DNA from: Styela clava
Taxonomy: Eukaryota > Chordata > Ascidiacea > Stolidobranchia > Styelidae
NCBI RefSeq assembly: GCF_964204865.1
Contig: NC_135259.1
Coordinates: 20,532,974 to 20,596,973, forward strand
Length of the DNA: 64,000 nt
Direction of reading: 5' to 3'
The position numbers were made by a program, and so were the translations under genes. Under the pieces are notes generated by a model. It worked only from the letters and a program-made list of their open reading frames with translations. It was not told the DNA's origin and did no database searches. Positions 10,551 through 23,845 of the stretch are shown piece by piece; the first letter of the stretch is position 1; the number at the start of each line of letters is the position of its first letter.

Positions 10551-10963
10551 GTATAGACATACAGCAACTTGAAAGAGCTTAACATGCATTTTCTTTATTA
10601 ATTGAGTCAAGATTTCTCTCATGATAAGCGCTTGTTTTCAAAAACCTAATTACCCACAAACACTGAATTCGAATAAACCAACACTTGACGTCGGTCTCCT
10701 GAGACAAAGTATTTCAATTCTTCTGACTCAGTACCGGAAATAATTCAAACTTTTACGGGAGTAAATATGTTTCACAACATTAAGTAAAATTCTAATATAA
10801 ACATAATATTACTAGTTTATTTTGTATTGCAAAGTAAATGCGGCATTGTAACCAATTATATTTCAATAATACAAAAATTATTAAGAGTGTGAGATCCGAA
10901 ATTTTGAATGAAATCGATTCGAATCGGAAGAAATTTTAGCTAATTAAACTTGCATTTGTTTAG

Positions 10964-11262
10964 AACAGTAACAGTGATTCGCGACATTTTTTCCTTTGGG
11001 GCCCACCTGTGTAGCATATAAAAATTATGTGGCCCATTACCTTTTTCATGCAAAGGAAAAAAACTGCATGAAATCGAATAAAAAAGACACTTCTACTTCA
11101 ACATTTAAAATGAGAATTACCACTCACAGACTTAGTAGCAAATACAGCATTAATATTCGTTGCTACTACTATCAAAATTTACCTATTTCTAATAGGTTTG
11201 TGGCCCACCTGAAAATGTTTCTGTGGCCAGAAATGGGCCATGGCCAACTTGTTTAGAACCGG
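10964..11262. mobile_element. hAT-like element with GTGGCCCA motifs, duplicon copy
   Basis: Starts after GTTTAGAA with CAGTAACAGTGATTCGCGAC and ends near GGTGGTTTAGAAGG. Family copies start at 14072, 21427 and 25203, and a 3' remnant lies at 8085-8163. Both ends contain GTGGCCCA. The right-hand target copy GTTTAGAA is present. It bridges the duplicon junction, so the junction may have formed by recombination between two copies. Confidence 0.65.
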
Positions 11263-12109
11263 TGGTTTAGAAGGTATTAATCTAAATATGAAAACAATTC
11301 TTTGAATAGAAACCACGAAGGTTGCGCAATTATCTTGGCGACAGGGTGACTCGAGGGGAGAAATTCCTCTTGAAATATAAAAAAGGCATTTTTCTGTATT
11401 ATACAAAACAATTTTTGGTAGCTTGAAACGATTTGTAAACCCTCAAGACTTTTGAGAATCCACACTGACACGCTAGCTGTCTAACTCAGCAAATAGAAAT
11501 TGTAGACTCCCTCCCCCTCAATAAAAATTCTTGGCTACGCCCTGGACTGGTAAAACGTTAGACCAAAGAGTTTGTAGTAAAGATCGGCGGATAAAGGTGA
11601 CCTAGGCAGCCAAGTATGGCCTATTTACCTTTAAGTAAAAGGGAAGCAAAATTTTGAGTTAAATATCCAGTGCCATAATACCAGGAGTTTTAAAATCTCA
11701 TTTATCAAAAATTGGAAATTCATTCTTGTAAATACAAATTTTTCAGATAATGTATGCTGTCAATTAAACCAGTGATTCTCACACTCTTTAAGCCGCACCC
11801 CATTTTAGGACTTTGTCAAGACTCTCGCCTCATCTCAAAATAACTAGCTAACAATAATCCCAAATAACAGATAGTAAGAATGTTTATTGGAAAAACTCGT
11901 TGAAAAAACGTGGATGGAAGGTGAATATCCAAAATAAGGCGGTAATACCAAGTATTCGCATTTTTAATTAGCTTCACTTCCCCTAAAAAACTTGCCTCCG
12001 TCCTTTTGAGAACTACTGCATTAAACTGTTTTCTTTTTAATATCTAGTGTTTTTACTCTGGTGTTTACCACTAGATAGCCAGTCTTGTGTTATTCATACA
12101 ACTTTTGGG

Positions 12110-12331
12110 GCTCCCGAAGTATGCGTACCAAGATGGCGGACATCGGAATGTAATATGTGTACTAGGTTACGGTTAGGCCATAATTTTAGCTATAAATACT
12201 ACGGGAGGCTCTTGGCTAGTCTTCGAACTGATAATAGGACTAAAATGAGGAAAAAAATTATCGCCTAACCCTAACCTGTTACCCATGTTACGTTCCGATG
12301 TCCGCCATCTTGGTTCGGATACTTCGGGAGC
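12110..12331. mobile_element. Palindromic MITE (CCAAGATGGCGG family), duplicon copy 2
   Basis: Left end GCTCCCGAAGTATGCGTACC, mirrored at the right by TTCGGATACTTCGGGAGC. It is the tandem-duplicate counterpart of 9001-9230, with an 8-bp shorter interior. Confidence 0.88.
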
Positions 12332-12569
12332 ACCCAACTTTTTTACAAAATGAAATAGCACTCTATGTACTCAATACGTATTTTACTTCTTCTGCTTTCT
12401 TATGATGAAAAATTAAACCACTGGTAACGAATCGACTATTCTTATGTTTTCCACGATTACGCAAAACAATTTTTACTAAGACACTAAGACCGTTGTTTGA
12501 AAACGCAATTATTTCGAAATACGCCAAATCGACTAAAATACCTCAATTGAAGAATTGAACTAACGTGTT

Positions 12570-12827
12570 TCCCTGAAAATAGGACCTAGCCAGAATTTTA
12601 AAAATGGTTTTAATATAAGCCCTTCCTTTAAAATAAGACCTGGTCAATAACGCGAATTTTTTTTTTTTTTTTTTTGGCAAGTCGGTAACAAGAAATTCAC
12701 TACTTTGTAAACTGGTTTTTGATAATTGAAAATATAAGACACCCCCCGAAAATAGGCCCTAGTGTTATTTTTCGGGAAAAAAAAATTAAACTAATACCCT
12801 GACTTATTTTCGGGGAAACACGGTATA
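12570..12827. mobile_element. MITE with GAAAATAAGAC-type inverted ends, copy 2
   Basis: Counterpart of 9455-9708, with ends CGTGTTTCCCTGAAAATAGG and TTATTTTCGGGGAAACACGG. It contains a long T run near 12659-12675. Confidence 0.72.
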
Positions 12828-12830
12828 GAC

Positions 12831-13663
12831 CAGGGTGGTCCAGGGTTGTCGGCCTCGCGGGCCACATAATTAGTTTTGTAATAATCGCGGGCCACAATAG
12901 TGCCTAGAATGGGTAAACAGTGCAAAACAAAACAACGTCTCGTTACCAGACACATTGATCATTATTTGTCATTTATCAAGCTAAAACGTGCAAAAACCAC
13001 CAAAAAACTCACTAAAACGTGCAAAAATCTTACTATATCTACACTTAGTGTAAAATTTCAAACTTTTCATAACCGAGAAAATGCCGTTTTAGATTGTCAC
13101 CAACACAACTTTCAGACATATTAAGCAAGCATTATGGTATGGTATCCCATATCCAGTCATCAAATCTGTTTGAATTGGCCAGCTTTCTTTTCAAACTCAT
13201 GTTTACAAAATAACTTACAAATAACTGCACATTGATTACCGAATTTCACCAAATTTGGGATACATGAGGATAATTACTGAATTTTTGTAATACTGTTTAC
13301 GCTGGTTGCAAAAAGATCCGGCAGGAATTATATTCAGTTAACATGTATAGCCAACCTAGGCTAATAGATTCCTCATTCGATTATTAGTTTTCTATGAAGC
13401 CTATTTTGTTAGCATATATTCCCGACCAAAAATTGGAAAGCCAGATACCAATTTAGACTAACCAAGCACCTAAATCAATTTTGCTAGCTGCTTCAGCTAG
13501 CCGTAACACTACTCAGTTCAGTGACATCAAAATATTTTTTGGTTAATTTCATGACGAAACAACTCCAATTGCGATTTTTTTGTTTACCTTCGCGCAAATG
13601 CGTCGCGGGCCACAGCCAATGACGCGGCGGGCCACACGTGGCCCGCGGGCCTGGACCACCCTG
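12831..13663. mobile_element. hAT non-autonomous element, copy 2
   Basis: 833 bp, flanked by GTATAGAC (12823-12830 and 13664-13671), with ends CAGGGTGGTCC and GGACCACCCTG. Its identical flanking target shows it was copied with the duplicon, not inserted independently. Confidence 0.93.
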
Positions 13664-14071
13664 GTATAGACATACAGCAACTTGAAAGAGTTTAACATGC
13701 ATTTTCTTTATTAATTGAGTCAAGATTTCTCTCATGATAAGCGCTTGTTTTCAAAAACCTAATTACCCACAAACACTGAATTCGAATAAACCAACACTTG
13801 ACGTCGGTCTCCTGAGACAAAGTATTTCAATTCTTCTGACTCAGTGCCGGAAATAATTCAAACTTTTACGGGAGTAAATATGTTTCACAACATTAAGTAA
13901 AATTCTAATATAAACATAATATTACTAGTTTATTTTGTATTGCAAAGTAAATGCGGCATTGTAACCAATTATATTTCAATAATACAAAAATTATTAAGAG
14001 TGTGAGATCCGAAATTTTGAATGAAATCGGTTCGAATCGAAAGAAATTTTAGCTAATTAAACTTGCATTTG

Positions 14072-14350
14072 TTTAGAACAGTAACAGTGATTTGCGACAT
14101 TTTTCCTTTGGGGCCCACCTGTGTAGCATATAAAAATTATGTGGCCCATTACCTTTTTCATGCAAAGGAAAAAAACTGCATGAAATCCAATAAAAAAGAC
14201 ACTTCTACTTCAACATTTAAAATGAGAATTACCACTCACAGACTCAGTAGCAAATACAGCATTAATATTCGTTGCTACTACTATCAATGTTTAACTGATT
14301 TACTGATTTCTAATAGGTTTGTGGCCCACCTGATAACGTTTCTGTGGCCA
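14072..14350. mobile_element. hAT-like element with GTGGCCCA motifs, truncated
   Basis: Follows GTTTAGAA and starts CAGTAACAGTGATTTGCGAC. It matches 10964-11235 but breaks off at TTTCTGTGGCCAGCAATTC, where duplicon copy 2 ends. Confidence 0.65.
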
Positions 14351-15137
14351 GCAATTCAAATTCTTTGAGCAAATTTCCAGCTAAAACATCAAAATTGGGG
14401 GAGGGGGTGTTTGAAATTTCTAATTGCCAAGTTAATTGTCGTATCACCTAGCGTGTCTGTGGATTCTCAAGAGTCTTGATGGTCTAAAAAGCGTTTTAGG
14501 CTACGAAGAACTGATAAAGTGATCAAGCAGTGATACATCTCTAGAATTGAATATAGATTATTTCAGCATTGCATCTCAACAAATCACATTCGAATATTAA
14601 ATCCTTTGTACTTAATATCAATTTTTCTGCTTTGTTGCCATTTGTCCAATTTTATTTAAATTATAGGCTCATGAAGCGAATTCCAGTTGGTCTTTCTCAT
14701 AAAGATCGATCATCCTTAATTCAATTGCAGCCTCATTTGAGACTAAATGGAATTTTAAATTATCCGTCTCATAATTAAATGAGTCGTCAACGACGTAGTC
14801 TGCGACGTTTTATCTGCACCTCATATACTTCGCTCAAATGATAAATGGTGCGTTTCTCGCGGAACTACGATTACGACAGTGCAGGGCAAAAAACACAACT
14901 CACAACAAATAAGTTAATTGTCACATAATAATGGATGATTGCATGGTAAATTGGATGAAAGCGTATCTCCGACGTAAAAGAAGAATGCGCGATGAAGCAT
15001 AATATGTTTAATCCAAAATGATAAATCGTAGTTTGCAGCTGAATTTTTTTTTAAATGACCAAGGCAAAAAGAGTCGCATGAAACCGGTTCAAGAGCCGCA
15101 TGCGGCTCGCGAGCTGCGGGTTGGCCACTCCTGTCCT
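14350..15137. mobile_element. hAT-type 3' end within unassigned DNA
   Basis: The sequence 15070-15137 carries GC-rich motifs (GCCGCATGCGGCTCGCGAGC) ending GGTTGGCCACTCCTG, a classic hAT terminus. It abuts TCCTAATGGATTG, and a paralogous site at about 17351 lacks the insertion, which fixes the 3' border near 15132. The 5' border is not identified. No transposase fragment was recognised in the frame at 14569-14778. Confidence 0.55.
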
Positions 15138-15139
15138 AA

Positions 15140-18100
15140 TGGATTGTAGGTAATATCATTATGAGTTTACTGGTAATTTCTTGTTCAGTACAATACAAAA
15201 TAAGACATTGGAAGCCGGGTCGCTATAGGAATAACAATTTTTTCTCGTAGATTCGCATTCCACTAGCTCTGTCGTCTGCAGCATTTTTATACCCGCACCA
15301 AACGTGTAACGCTGCATTACTACGCAGTTGCTGCATTATTTGCATTCCTGCTGTAACAATAACCTAACCATTGCAACTTAAACACAACTGAACTAGAAAT
15401 TTATTTGTACGAATTATCAACGTATTCGATATTTAGAATATTATTTACTAGTTTGTTTACTCACATACGTCTCTTGAGACTGTCTGCAGTTGCAATAACT
15501 CGAACTAACAACGTGCGAGCGTTATGAATATTATTTAAACCATTTGCTACGTATAGTGAGTTGTTTTGTGTTATTCAAATTTTATTTCGCCTGATGAATG
15601 TTGTCATTTGAAAACTCCTATTCCACTGTAGCACATACTACACAACAACCAAATAGTAATTAAATTGGATATCCGCAACTATGAAAGCACTACGGTAGCC
15701 TAATTGCCAAAGAGCGGTTGCTACGCATCAACACAAAATAAGGCTTTCAAGCATAATAAGCATGAATGACTCGTGCCCATGTAACGTAACATTTCTTACT
15801 TTGAATAAGCAAAAACTTTCACTAGATTACCCTAATAAGCTTTATGAATTTCTTCGTGATTTTCTATTTCTCCCATTTTGAGAAATATCAACTCAATTTT
15901 ATCTTATTTTCTTCTTTCTTATTTTTTCAATTTCTCAGCTTTGTAAACACCGCATTGCCTCATTTTTATTTATTCGCTGTAAAATTACATCCCAAGCGAA
16001 ATATATTTCAACCATCGCTATTTACAGAAAACCTTAACTAGAGTTCTGTTTTACGAAAGTTTGTCATAAAATGTGTTTGACATTCAGTCGAATATTAGTT
16101 TGCTTGTTTGAGTACTTTAAGATTTGCTGTGGCTCGAGCAATCAACGCCCGTGTTGTATTTCGTTCTTCAACATTATTTGTGGTACATCTGTTAATTCCA
16201 TGTAAACTATTGCTACAAATAAGAAGGTATTTTGCGGTGTCAAAACTCGAGAGCGTCAAACTTGGCGGGGAAAACTGTCGTTTTGCAAACTATTTATAAA
16301 ATTACACTGTATCACATACAAGACGTCTAATCATCTCAGCTGTAATCTAATCAGACCATTGCAATGTACAAAAACTCGACTAGAATTTTAATTGCACAAA
16401 CCTAACGTCATACAAGGCATTCAACATTCAGACAAACATTAATCACTAATTTGTTTACATACGTCCCTTGATATTGTCTGCGGCTGTCATAACTCAAACT
16501 AACAACGTGCGAACGTAATAAATATCATATAAACCATTGTTACGTAAATTATTTCGCGGCATTCAAATTTATTTTCGTCATGCTTGATGAATGTTGTCAT
16601 TTCAAAACATTTATTTCACTGTAGCACATACGACACATCAATCGAATAGGAATAAAACTGGATATCCGCAGCTATGGAAGCACTACCGAAGCCTTGTTGC
16701 CAAACAGCGGATGCTACACAAAAGCACAAAATAATGCTCTTCAGCAAAATGCAAATTGACTGATCAACGCAATCTGGTAACAAAGTCGCAACGGAAACTT
16801 CCGATTCATTAAAACTGGTGGAAAATTCGTGATTACATGTACTAGCAAATGCTTGATTTTTTGCATTTAATATTTAATTTCACCAGAGAGCTGATCTGGA
16901 CCTTGATTTGACGTTTGTTCAATTGGGGCCGAAATACATGAAGTCGACTCATAATAAAATTGAAATTTTTCACTTTTTGACACTTTCTACATTGAATCAT
17001 TTCTATCTTTTAAAAAATACATTTCATAGCTCAGAAATCCCATTCCACTAGCTCTGTCGTGCGTGAGCGTTTTCCGGTTTCTTAAACTTGCGATTAGAAC
17101 CCACACCACAGATACAAGTTAGAACGCTGAATACACAATGCGATGTTTAGATATTTTGTCAGTTGTTATTCATGACGTCACGTTTCTGCAGCCGCAATGT
17201 TTTACTGCAACTTTGAGATTCTCAAGTTGTTTTTAAACTCGAATTTCTAATAAATACTAGTTTATACTGTAATTTTACAGTTATGCAAATATTAAAATTT
17301 AATTTAAAGCATATTACATTCCACAAAAATATACAAAATTTATTATGAAGTCCTAATGGATTGTACATTAATTCATTATGAGATCACTGTTAATTTTCGT
17401 GTTGAGTACAATACAAAATATGACATAAATAAGACATTGAAAGCCGGATCGCTATGGTAATCACAATTTCTTCTCTTAGAAGTTGCATTCCGAAATTTCA
17501 ACTAAAAAGAATTGCAATACCTTTATATTCTCAGTTTTATCATACTACAGTCGAAGTCTGAAGTTGCAATTGACTTTTGTTTGTTCAATTAGGACTAGTG
17601 TCAAATTCAAAATATTAAACAAAGTGCTCATACACATTATTGGGTATGTTTAATAGTAACTCACCCCTCTCAGTTGTTTTGAATAAATACTACTGAAATT
17701 ATTGTAAGTCCAAGACCACGCATTGCTACGCAAAAAAATGCTAACATGAACAGACGCGTTCCCTTTCTCTCTTTGCAAAATACGTCATCGCATTCCACTG
17801 GCTCTGTCGTCTGTGAGCGTTTGTCGATTTAATAGACTTGCAATTGGAACCCGCACTATAAGTGTAACAGCCCATTACTACATTAATCTAACCATTGTAA
17901 CTTACCCAACAACTCGACTGAAGTTTTAATTGTACAAATAATCTTCACACAACTTATTCGACATTCAGAAGAATATTATTTACACGTTTGTTTACATACG
18001 TCCCTTGAGATTGTCTGCAGTTGTAATAACTTGAACGATCAACGTGCGAACGTTATGAATATTATAATATCATTACTAGGCATAGTGAGTTGTTTTGGGT

Positions 18101-19260
18101 TATTCAAATTTAATTTTGCCATGCTTAATAATGAACTATAACTCCTATTCCACTGTAGCACATACAACACATCAATCAAATAAGAATCAAAGTGGATAGC
18201 CGCAGCTATGGAAGCACTACGGCCTGCCTCATTGCCGTACAGCGTTTGCCACACGCAAGCACAAAATAACGCTTTCAAGCATATTTCACGCAAATTGATC
18301 AAGGCAATCTGATAATAGAGCCGTTCGGGAATCTTCCGATTCATGAAAACTGGTGTTAAAATTGGCGAACAAAAGTACTAACAAATGCTTGAGTTTTTGC
18401 ATTTTAAATTTTATTACACAAGACTGGAGAGTTGGACCTTGAAACGACGTTTGTTTAATCGGAGTCGGGGTCGAAATATCTGTCAATGTTAAGTCGACTC
18501 TCAATAAAATCGAAGTTCTTCCCAATAAGAAAAAAAACAAGAATCGAACAACAACATAATAACAAAACGATCGATAGGTAAATTTCGTGTTCAATAAAGC
18601 ATGAATGACTCGTGTCCACGTGACCTCTATTTATGCAAATTTTGTACTTTGAAAAATACTAATTGATTTTTGAATATTTAACCATAATACCAGATATATT
18701 TATCTTCAACAATTTCACCGCAATTTTCTATTTCTATCGTTTCTAATAAATAACACCTCCGGTCACACTACTGCCGTCTGCACTCATTTATTTTTTCGAT
18801 TTCCCAGCCTAGCAATTCAAACCGTACCCTAGATATATCGCTGCATTTTTATATAATCGCTGTAAAATTATATCTGAGGCAAAATATATTCCAACTTAAC
18901 TAGAGTTTCAATTTTACGAAATGTGCGTAATAAAATGTATTTGACATTCAATCGGATCTTAATTATTAGCTTGCTTGTCTAATTCCTATGAGATTTGATG
19001 CGACTCGACCGACTCAACGCCAGTGTTAAACCTGTTTCTTTAACATTACTTGTAGTACAGCTGTTAATTCCCTATAAACTATTGCTACAAATAGAAAGGT
19101 ATTTTGCGGTGTCAAAGCTCGACGGCGTCATACTTGACGAGGGAAGCTGTCGTTTTGCAAACTATTTATGCAATTACATTGTAGCACATACAAGACGTCT
19201 AAACATTTCAGATGTAATCTAATTTAACCATTCCAACTTACACAACAAATCGACGAGTTT
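15140..19260. repeat. Diverged non-coding duplicon in three or more copies
   Basis: Blocks at about 15250-15830, 16330-16850 and 17780-18620 share the order GCATTCCACTAGCTCTGTCG, a TTGTTTACATACGTCCCTTG block, then AACAACGTGCGA and a TCCACTGTAGCACATAC block. A further pair (16180-16330 and 19040-19230) shares GGTATTTTGCGGTGTCAAA. Short open frames are not shared between copies, so I see no gene here. Confidence 0.75.
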
Positions 19261-19561
19261 TAATTCTACGGAATCATCGTCAAACAACGTATTCGACATT
19301 CAGACGAATATTTATTAATAGTGTGGCGTGCCTGTATCAAGCCTAGATAGATATCACCACTCATGCTTTTCTTCCACGCCAGATCTTGTAATCAACCTTC
19401 TTCTCAACTGCAGCAGAGTAACTAACTTCACTATATTAAATCTTAACACAACCACATACTCCAATGAAAATATAATTATCCAAGAAAAACGCAGTACAAA
19501 TACCGTAGGACATACCCAGGTTCAGGGCACCATAATAATGATTTAAGATACAAGAGAATTC

Positions 19562-19696
19562 CACACTGCCGGCAGTCTGGCAAACCAGATGGAACGGAGG
19601 TTGCTCAATATCATCTCCAGTGCCATAAATGAATATGGCGCCTACGGGAATAAGACACAGTTTAGACGTGGTCGTCTCAATAGCTTGGTTGCTTGA
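19562..19696 (+). pseudogene. Isolated coding-like fragment, unidentified
   Basis: A 44-codon stretch ending in TGA reads HTAGSLANQMERRLLN, then IISSAINEYGAYGNK and a basic tail QFRRGRLNSLVA. The composition (charged helix, few rare residues) looks more protein-like than neighbouring frames, and an AAG acceptor-like site sits just upstream at about 19550. I do not recognise the family. It could be the last exon of a gene, a relic, or chance. Confidence 0.25.
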
Positions 19697-19699
19697 GCA

Positions 19700-20980
19700 T
19701 TATGAGATTGTTTGTTATGGAAAATAACTTGAAGAGTGGTTCCCAACCGCCGTGCCGCGCGCATTAGTGTGCCGCGAAATGATTTTGGTGTGCCTCGAAA
19801 AGATTTCATTTTTGAAGATATTCCAAGTAATCACAATTCCCACCGCGCTAACCAAAAAACACCACGTCGTGTATCGTTAAGTAACAATAACCTTTTAATG
19901 TCATTCTATTAAGTATTAGAATTACTACTCGCACGTCGAGTAACTAGACCGGGTTGCTTGTCCACGGAACCCGCGTGTCGCTAAACCGATCCCTTAAATA
20001 AATTCCGCGAGAATTATCTCACGGCTCTTGCTAACAAACGGAAACGACAAATTTGAGGATTCGTATTTGCGTGTTATTTCAATTCTTAGTTTTGCATAAA
20101 ACTCACCAACAACGTTTCGAAACATTAGTAACAAGATAACAAATTATAGTGCAAAATTGTACCAAGGAATTAAATGTTGGACTAGTGAAATTGCCATTAT
20201 TGAAGATTTATCAAATCATCAATTGGACTCAAAATAATATTCAGTCTCATAAACATTCCCATCAGGGCGACAGAAATGATAATATTATTAGCTTAAAATC
20301 AGTACGGTTAACAAACGGTGACGAGAAAGATCAAAGCCGACACAAGAGATGAAATTCAGAATAAAATCCCGAATTCACTTCCTAATAGCTGTCGATAACA
20401 TATGTCGCCGATATGAACGCATAGTTCTCTCAGGGAATATAAAGCCAAAATTTGACGTGCTTAAACGAGTTATTATGAATTATATACTTGTTGGTTTATA
20501 TTATAATTTAGTATACACGTGTCTCACACTAAGTTCTGTTACGTAAAAAATATAATCTTTAATACAGCCGTTTTGTTACTACAATTCAGTGAAGCGTCGC
20601 GGGCCGGATTATTTCACTCAGCGGGCCGTAGGTTGCCGACCCCGGATGTAGACGTTTGTAATTTTGCCAAGTAAGGTCATAGAAGATCGTGGAATCCTTC
20701 ATTTTTGATCAGTTCAAGCATATTCGTCAAGAACATCACGTAGAAATTTTATTTTCCCATAAAAGATTGAATTATTCCCGCCTCTCGAGTCAGAATTGGA
20801 ATATTTTCTCCCAGGAACCAAGTTCAAGTAGTTAAAAGCATTTCAGTTTATTTTAATCAAGTGTTTGTAGATAAATGGGTTTTCAAAAAAAAACATATAC
20901 TGGCTTTATTCTGATCGTGGCAGCATCAGGCGGGCCAGATTGAATCACACAACGGGCGAATTTAGCCCGCGGGCCGTAGT
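19700..20980. mobile_element. Degraded hAT-type termini
   Basis: GAGTGGTTCCCAACC at about 19735, followed by GTGCCGCG motifs, looks like a 5' hAT end. CGGGCCGTAGGTTGCCGACC at about 20625-20645 looks like a 3' end of a different family. A third fragment (20920-20995) ends GGGCCGTAGTTTGCCCATG. No intact target duplications were found. Frames at 20149-20546 are not recognisable. Confidence 0.4.
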
Positions 20981-21426
20981 TTGCCCATGTCAGCTTCAAA
21001 CAAAATTGAGATTTTCTGTCAGGAACAAAAAGATGGGCAATATCATAGCAGACTCCGGTCAAACCATGTTTACGAACTAGTAATATAAAACATCATGTAT
21101 GTGTAACAGTTTGACTGCGCGTATTAGGAAGCACATCAAATAATAACTATCAAAGTCGCCTATTTTAAGTTTTATCTAATAAATAAACTTCATATTATAT
21201 TAAATTTATGGAAGAGTAAATCTTTTACAAAATTAAATAAAAATTCTAATACAAACTTAAATATGACTAGTTTATTTTGTTTTGCAAAGTACATGCGTCA
21301 TAGTAACCATATATATTTCAATAATGCAAAAATTATTAAGAGTGTGAGATCCAAAATTTTGCATCAAAGTGATTCAAACTAACAACTTTAAAAATAAATT
21401 TTTGCTTATGCTTCTTGCATTTGTTT

Positions 21427-22140
21427 ACAACAGTGGTTCTCGACGTTTTTTCTTTCGGGGCACACCTCTATGGCATAAAAAATTCTGTGTTGCATCAACT
21501 TTCTCATGCAAGGGAAAAACTACAAGAAATCAAATAAGAAGTTCCTCGCGCAAAGATAGACACTTCTACTTCGATATTTAAAATGAGAATCACAGCCTAA
21601 TCACCTTAATTACGTATCCCGGCGTACATGGCCACTATCATACCGCGCGGCCTCAAAAGCAATATTCTCGTAGGGTTCCACGACGCTGACTGTGGTCAGA
21701 CTGCCGTTATGTTACTATACTCTTGCCCATGGTTACCCTGGTTGTGCCTGGAGTCTCTTTTTTTGTTACGGTTTTGGATTTTCTTGGACATTCTTTCCTT
21801 CACTGCCTAAATGTGTTCGTTTTATTCTATTCTACTTGTATCAAAGTTAGACATTTATCACAGGTGTCGCTGCTAGATAACCAACATTGGTTTTTTCGCG
21901 TCACCCTTCACCAGGAAATGCCTTTTGTTATGTTTTCTCTAATTTTTGTTCGCATTACGTGTATGTTTCATTTTGGTGAAAAATAAACGACTGACTGACT
22001 GACAGACTCACTAGCAAATACAGCATCATTATTCGTTGCTACTACTATCAAAGTTTACCTGATTTACCTATTTCTAATAGGTTTGTGGGCCACCTGAAAA
22101 TGTTTCTCTGGCCCAGAAATTGGCCATGGCCCCCCGGTTG
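21427..22140. mobile_element. hAT-like GTGGCCCA element with internal insertion
   Basis: Starts CAGTGGTTCTCGACG after GTTTACAA and ends near GGCCATGGCCCCCCGGTTGA. Between about 21600 and 22005 lies unrelated sequence, including GACTGACTGACTGACAG microrepeats near 21985-22010, so a second insertion is probable. An 87-codon frame inside (21723-21986) is not recognised. Confidence 0.45.
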
Positions 22141-22153
22141 AGATGGTTTAGAA

Positions 22154-22260
22154 CAGGCACGCGTGCCAATTATAGCACGCGAGAGGATTTCTCATGGCAC
22201 GCCAGCGATTTGAACCATATTCAAATATTTATTTTTGTAGTGCGACAAACATTCTACATT
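22154..22260. mobile_element. Partial hAT end CAGGCACGCGTGCC
   Basis: Immediately after GTTTAGAA (22146-22153) comes CAGGCACGCGTGCC, then CATGGCACGCC motifs, typical of another hAT family end. The opposite terminus is not visible. Confidence 0.45.
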
Positions 22261-23649
22261 TAAACAAAAAAAAATCGACAAAATCATTGAAAAAACATGC
22301 AATATTAAACTGCAATCGACGAGAGGCCGAAATCTGTACCTAAAATCGGTGTAGATAAGCGTGTGCAGTCGATCATCCCCCTTCTTTCAAATTTTCGGAA
22401 AACTGAGAAAGTCGCGAATACCGCGTGCGATTGCTTTTTGCTAAAATTCCTGATTGTTTTTATCAGCGTGACGTGGTATTTAGGCCGTAAACACTTTTAG
22501 TTGGTGTTTTCTTCCTGAATCACAACAATTATTTCACGTCAACGATAATAACTACTTATTTCTTTCATAATAAGCGCTTGTATTCATACCCAGTATATGT
22601 GTTTTTTCGGAAACCCATTTACCCACATACACTTGAATAATATAAACCGAAATGCTTTTAACTACTTGATCTTGAGTCCTTACACAAAAGTAATCCAATT
22701 CTGACGTGAGGAGCGGAAATAATTCAATATTTTTTGGAAAAATAAAATTTCTACGTGATGTTCTCGACGATTGATACTTGAATGTGCATGAACTGATCAA
22801 AGCAAGGATTCTACGGTGATTCGACTATAGTTGGCCGAACTACAAACCTTTACACAAATCTAAGATTTCCTGCCAGGAACAATGAGTGGGCCATAGCAAA
22901 CTCTGGTCAAATCATGTTTACGTACTAGTATTATAAAACATCATGTATGTGTGACAGTTTGACTGCGCGTATTAGGAAGCACGCCAAACAATAACATGCA
23001 AAGTCGCCTATTTTAGGTTTTATCCAAGAAATAAACTTCATATAATAATAAATTTACAAAACAGTGAATATGTTTTACAACATTGAATAAAATTTAAAAA
23101 TGCTAATATAAACATAAATATGACTAGTTTTTTTTGTATTGCAAAGTATATGTGACATTGTAACCAATTATATTTCAATGATTCAAAATTATTAAGAGTG
23201 TGAAATCCGCAATTTTGGATCAAAGGGATTCGAACCAACAACTTTAAAAATAAATTTTTGGTTATGCTTCTTGCATTTGGTTCTCGACCCTTTTTTTTTG
23301 TTGTCATCTCTGTGACATAAACAAATTCTGTGGCCCAATAACTGTCTCATGCAAGGGAAAAACTACAAGAAATCCAATAAAAAGTTCCTTCCGCAAAGAT
23401 GGACACTTCTACTTCAATATTTAACACAGACTTAGTAGTAAAAACAGCATCATTATTCGTTGCTACTACAATCAAAGTTTATTGTGTTGTTTATACAACC
23501 TTTTGTACAAAACAGAACTTCATTTTATAAAATAGCACTCTATATACTCAATACATATTTTACCTCTTCTGCTTTCTTATGCTGATAAAATTAACTACTG
23601 GTTAAGAATCGACTATTCCCATGTTTTTCCACGATTACGCAAAACATTT

Positions 23650-23845
23650 GGCGCTCCAGAAGTATGTGTACCAATATGGAGGTAACTAATTTTGTTCGTC
23701 TACTTCACATCAAGTTGTGTAAGGGGTATATTTATTTGGATAACTCAGACAGTCCCCGAATCAGTAATACAACTAAAATAAGGAAAATTGGAATAAAATT
23801 ATGCCCTAACCCTATCTGGTACACACACTACGGGAGTACCTAATA
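23650..23845. mobile_element. MITE of the GAAGTATGTGTACCAA family
   Basis: Left part GCGCTCCAGAAGTATGTGTA, right part CACACTACGGGAGTACC. The interior carries CCTAACCCTATCTGG. Diverged, without a perfect terminal repeat. Confidence 0.65.

Larger units (their letters stand above)
8081..11181. repeat. 3.1-kb tandem duplicon, copy 1
   Basis: Begins at CCTATTTCTAATAAG and repeats, with offsets of about 3090-3120, in copy 2 (11182-14345). It contains, in order, a GC-rich hAT end, a non-coding block, a palindromic MITE (9001-9230), an inverted element with CCCGAAAATAAG-type ends (about 9455-9708), a hAT element (9712-10550) and an AT-rich block. Diverged copies lie at 20980-25860, and inverted copies at 48250-53990. 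No conserved coding frame. Confidence 0.9.
11182..14345. repeat. 3.1-kb tandem duplicon, copy 2
   Basis: Same order of components as copy 1 with few substitutions and small indels, which points to a recent tandem duplication. It ends where homology breaks after TTTCTGTGGCCAG, near 14345. The next sequence resembles the hAT end region but is unrelated to the start of copy 1. Confidence 0.9.
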
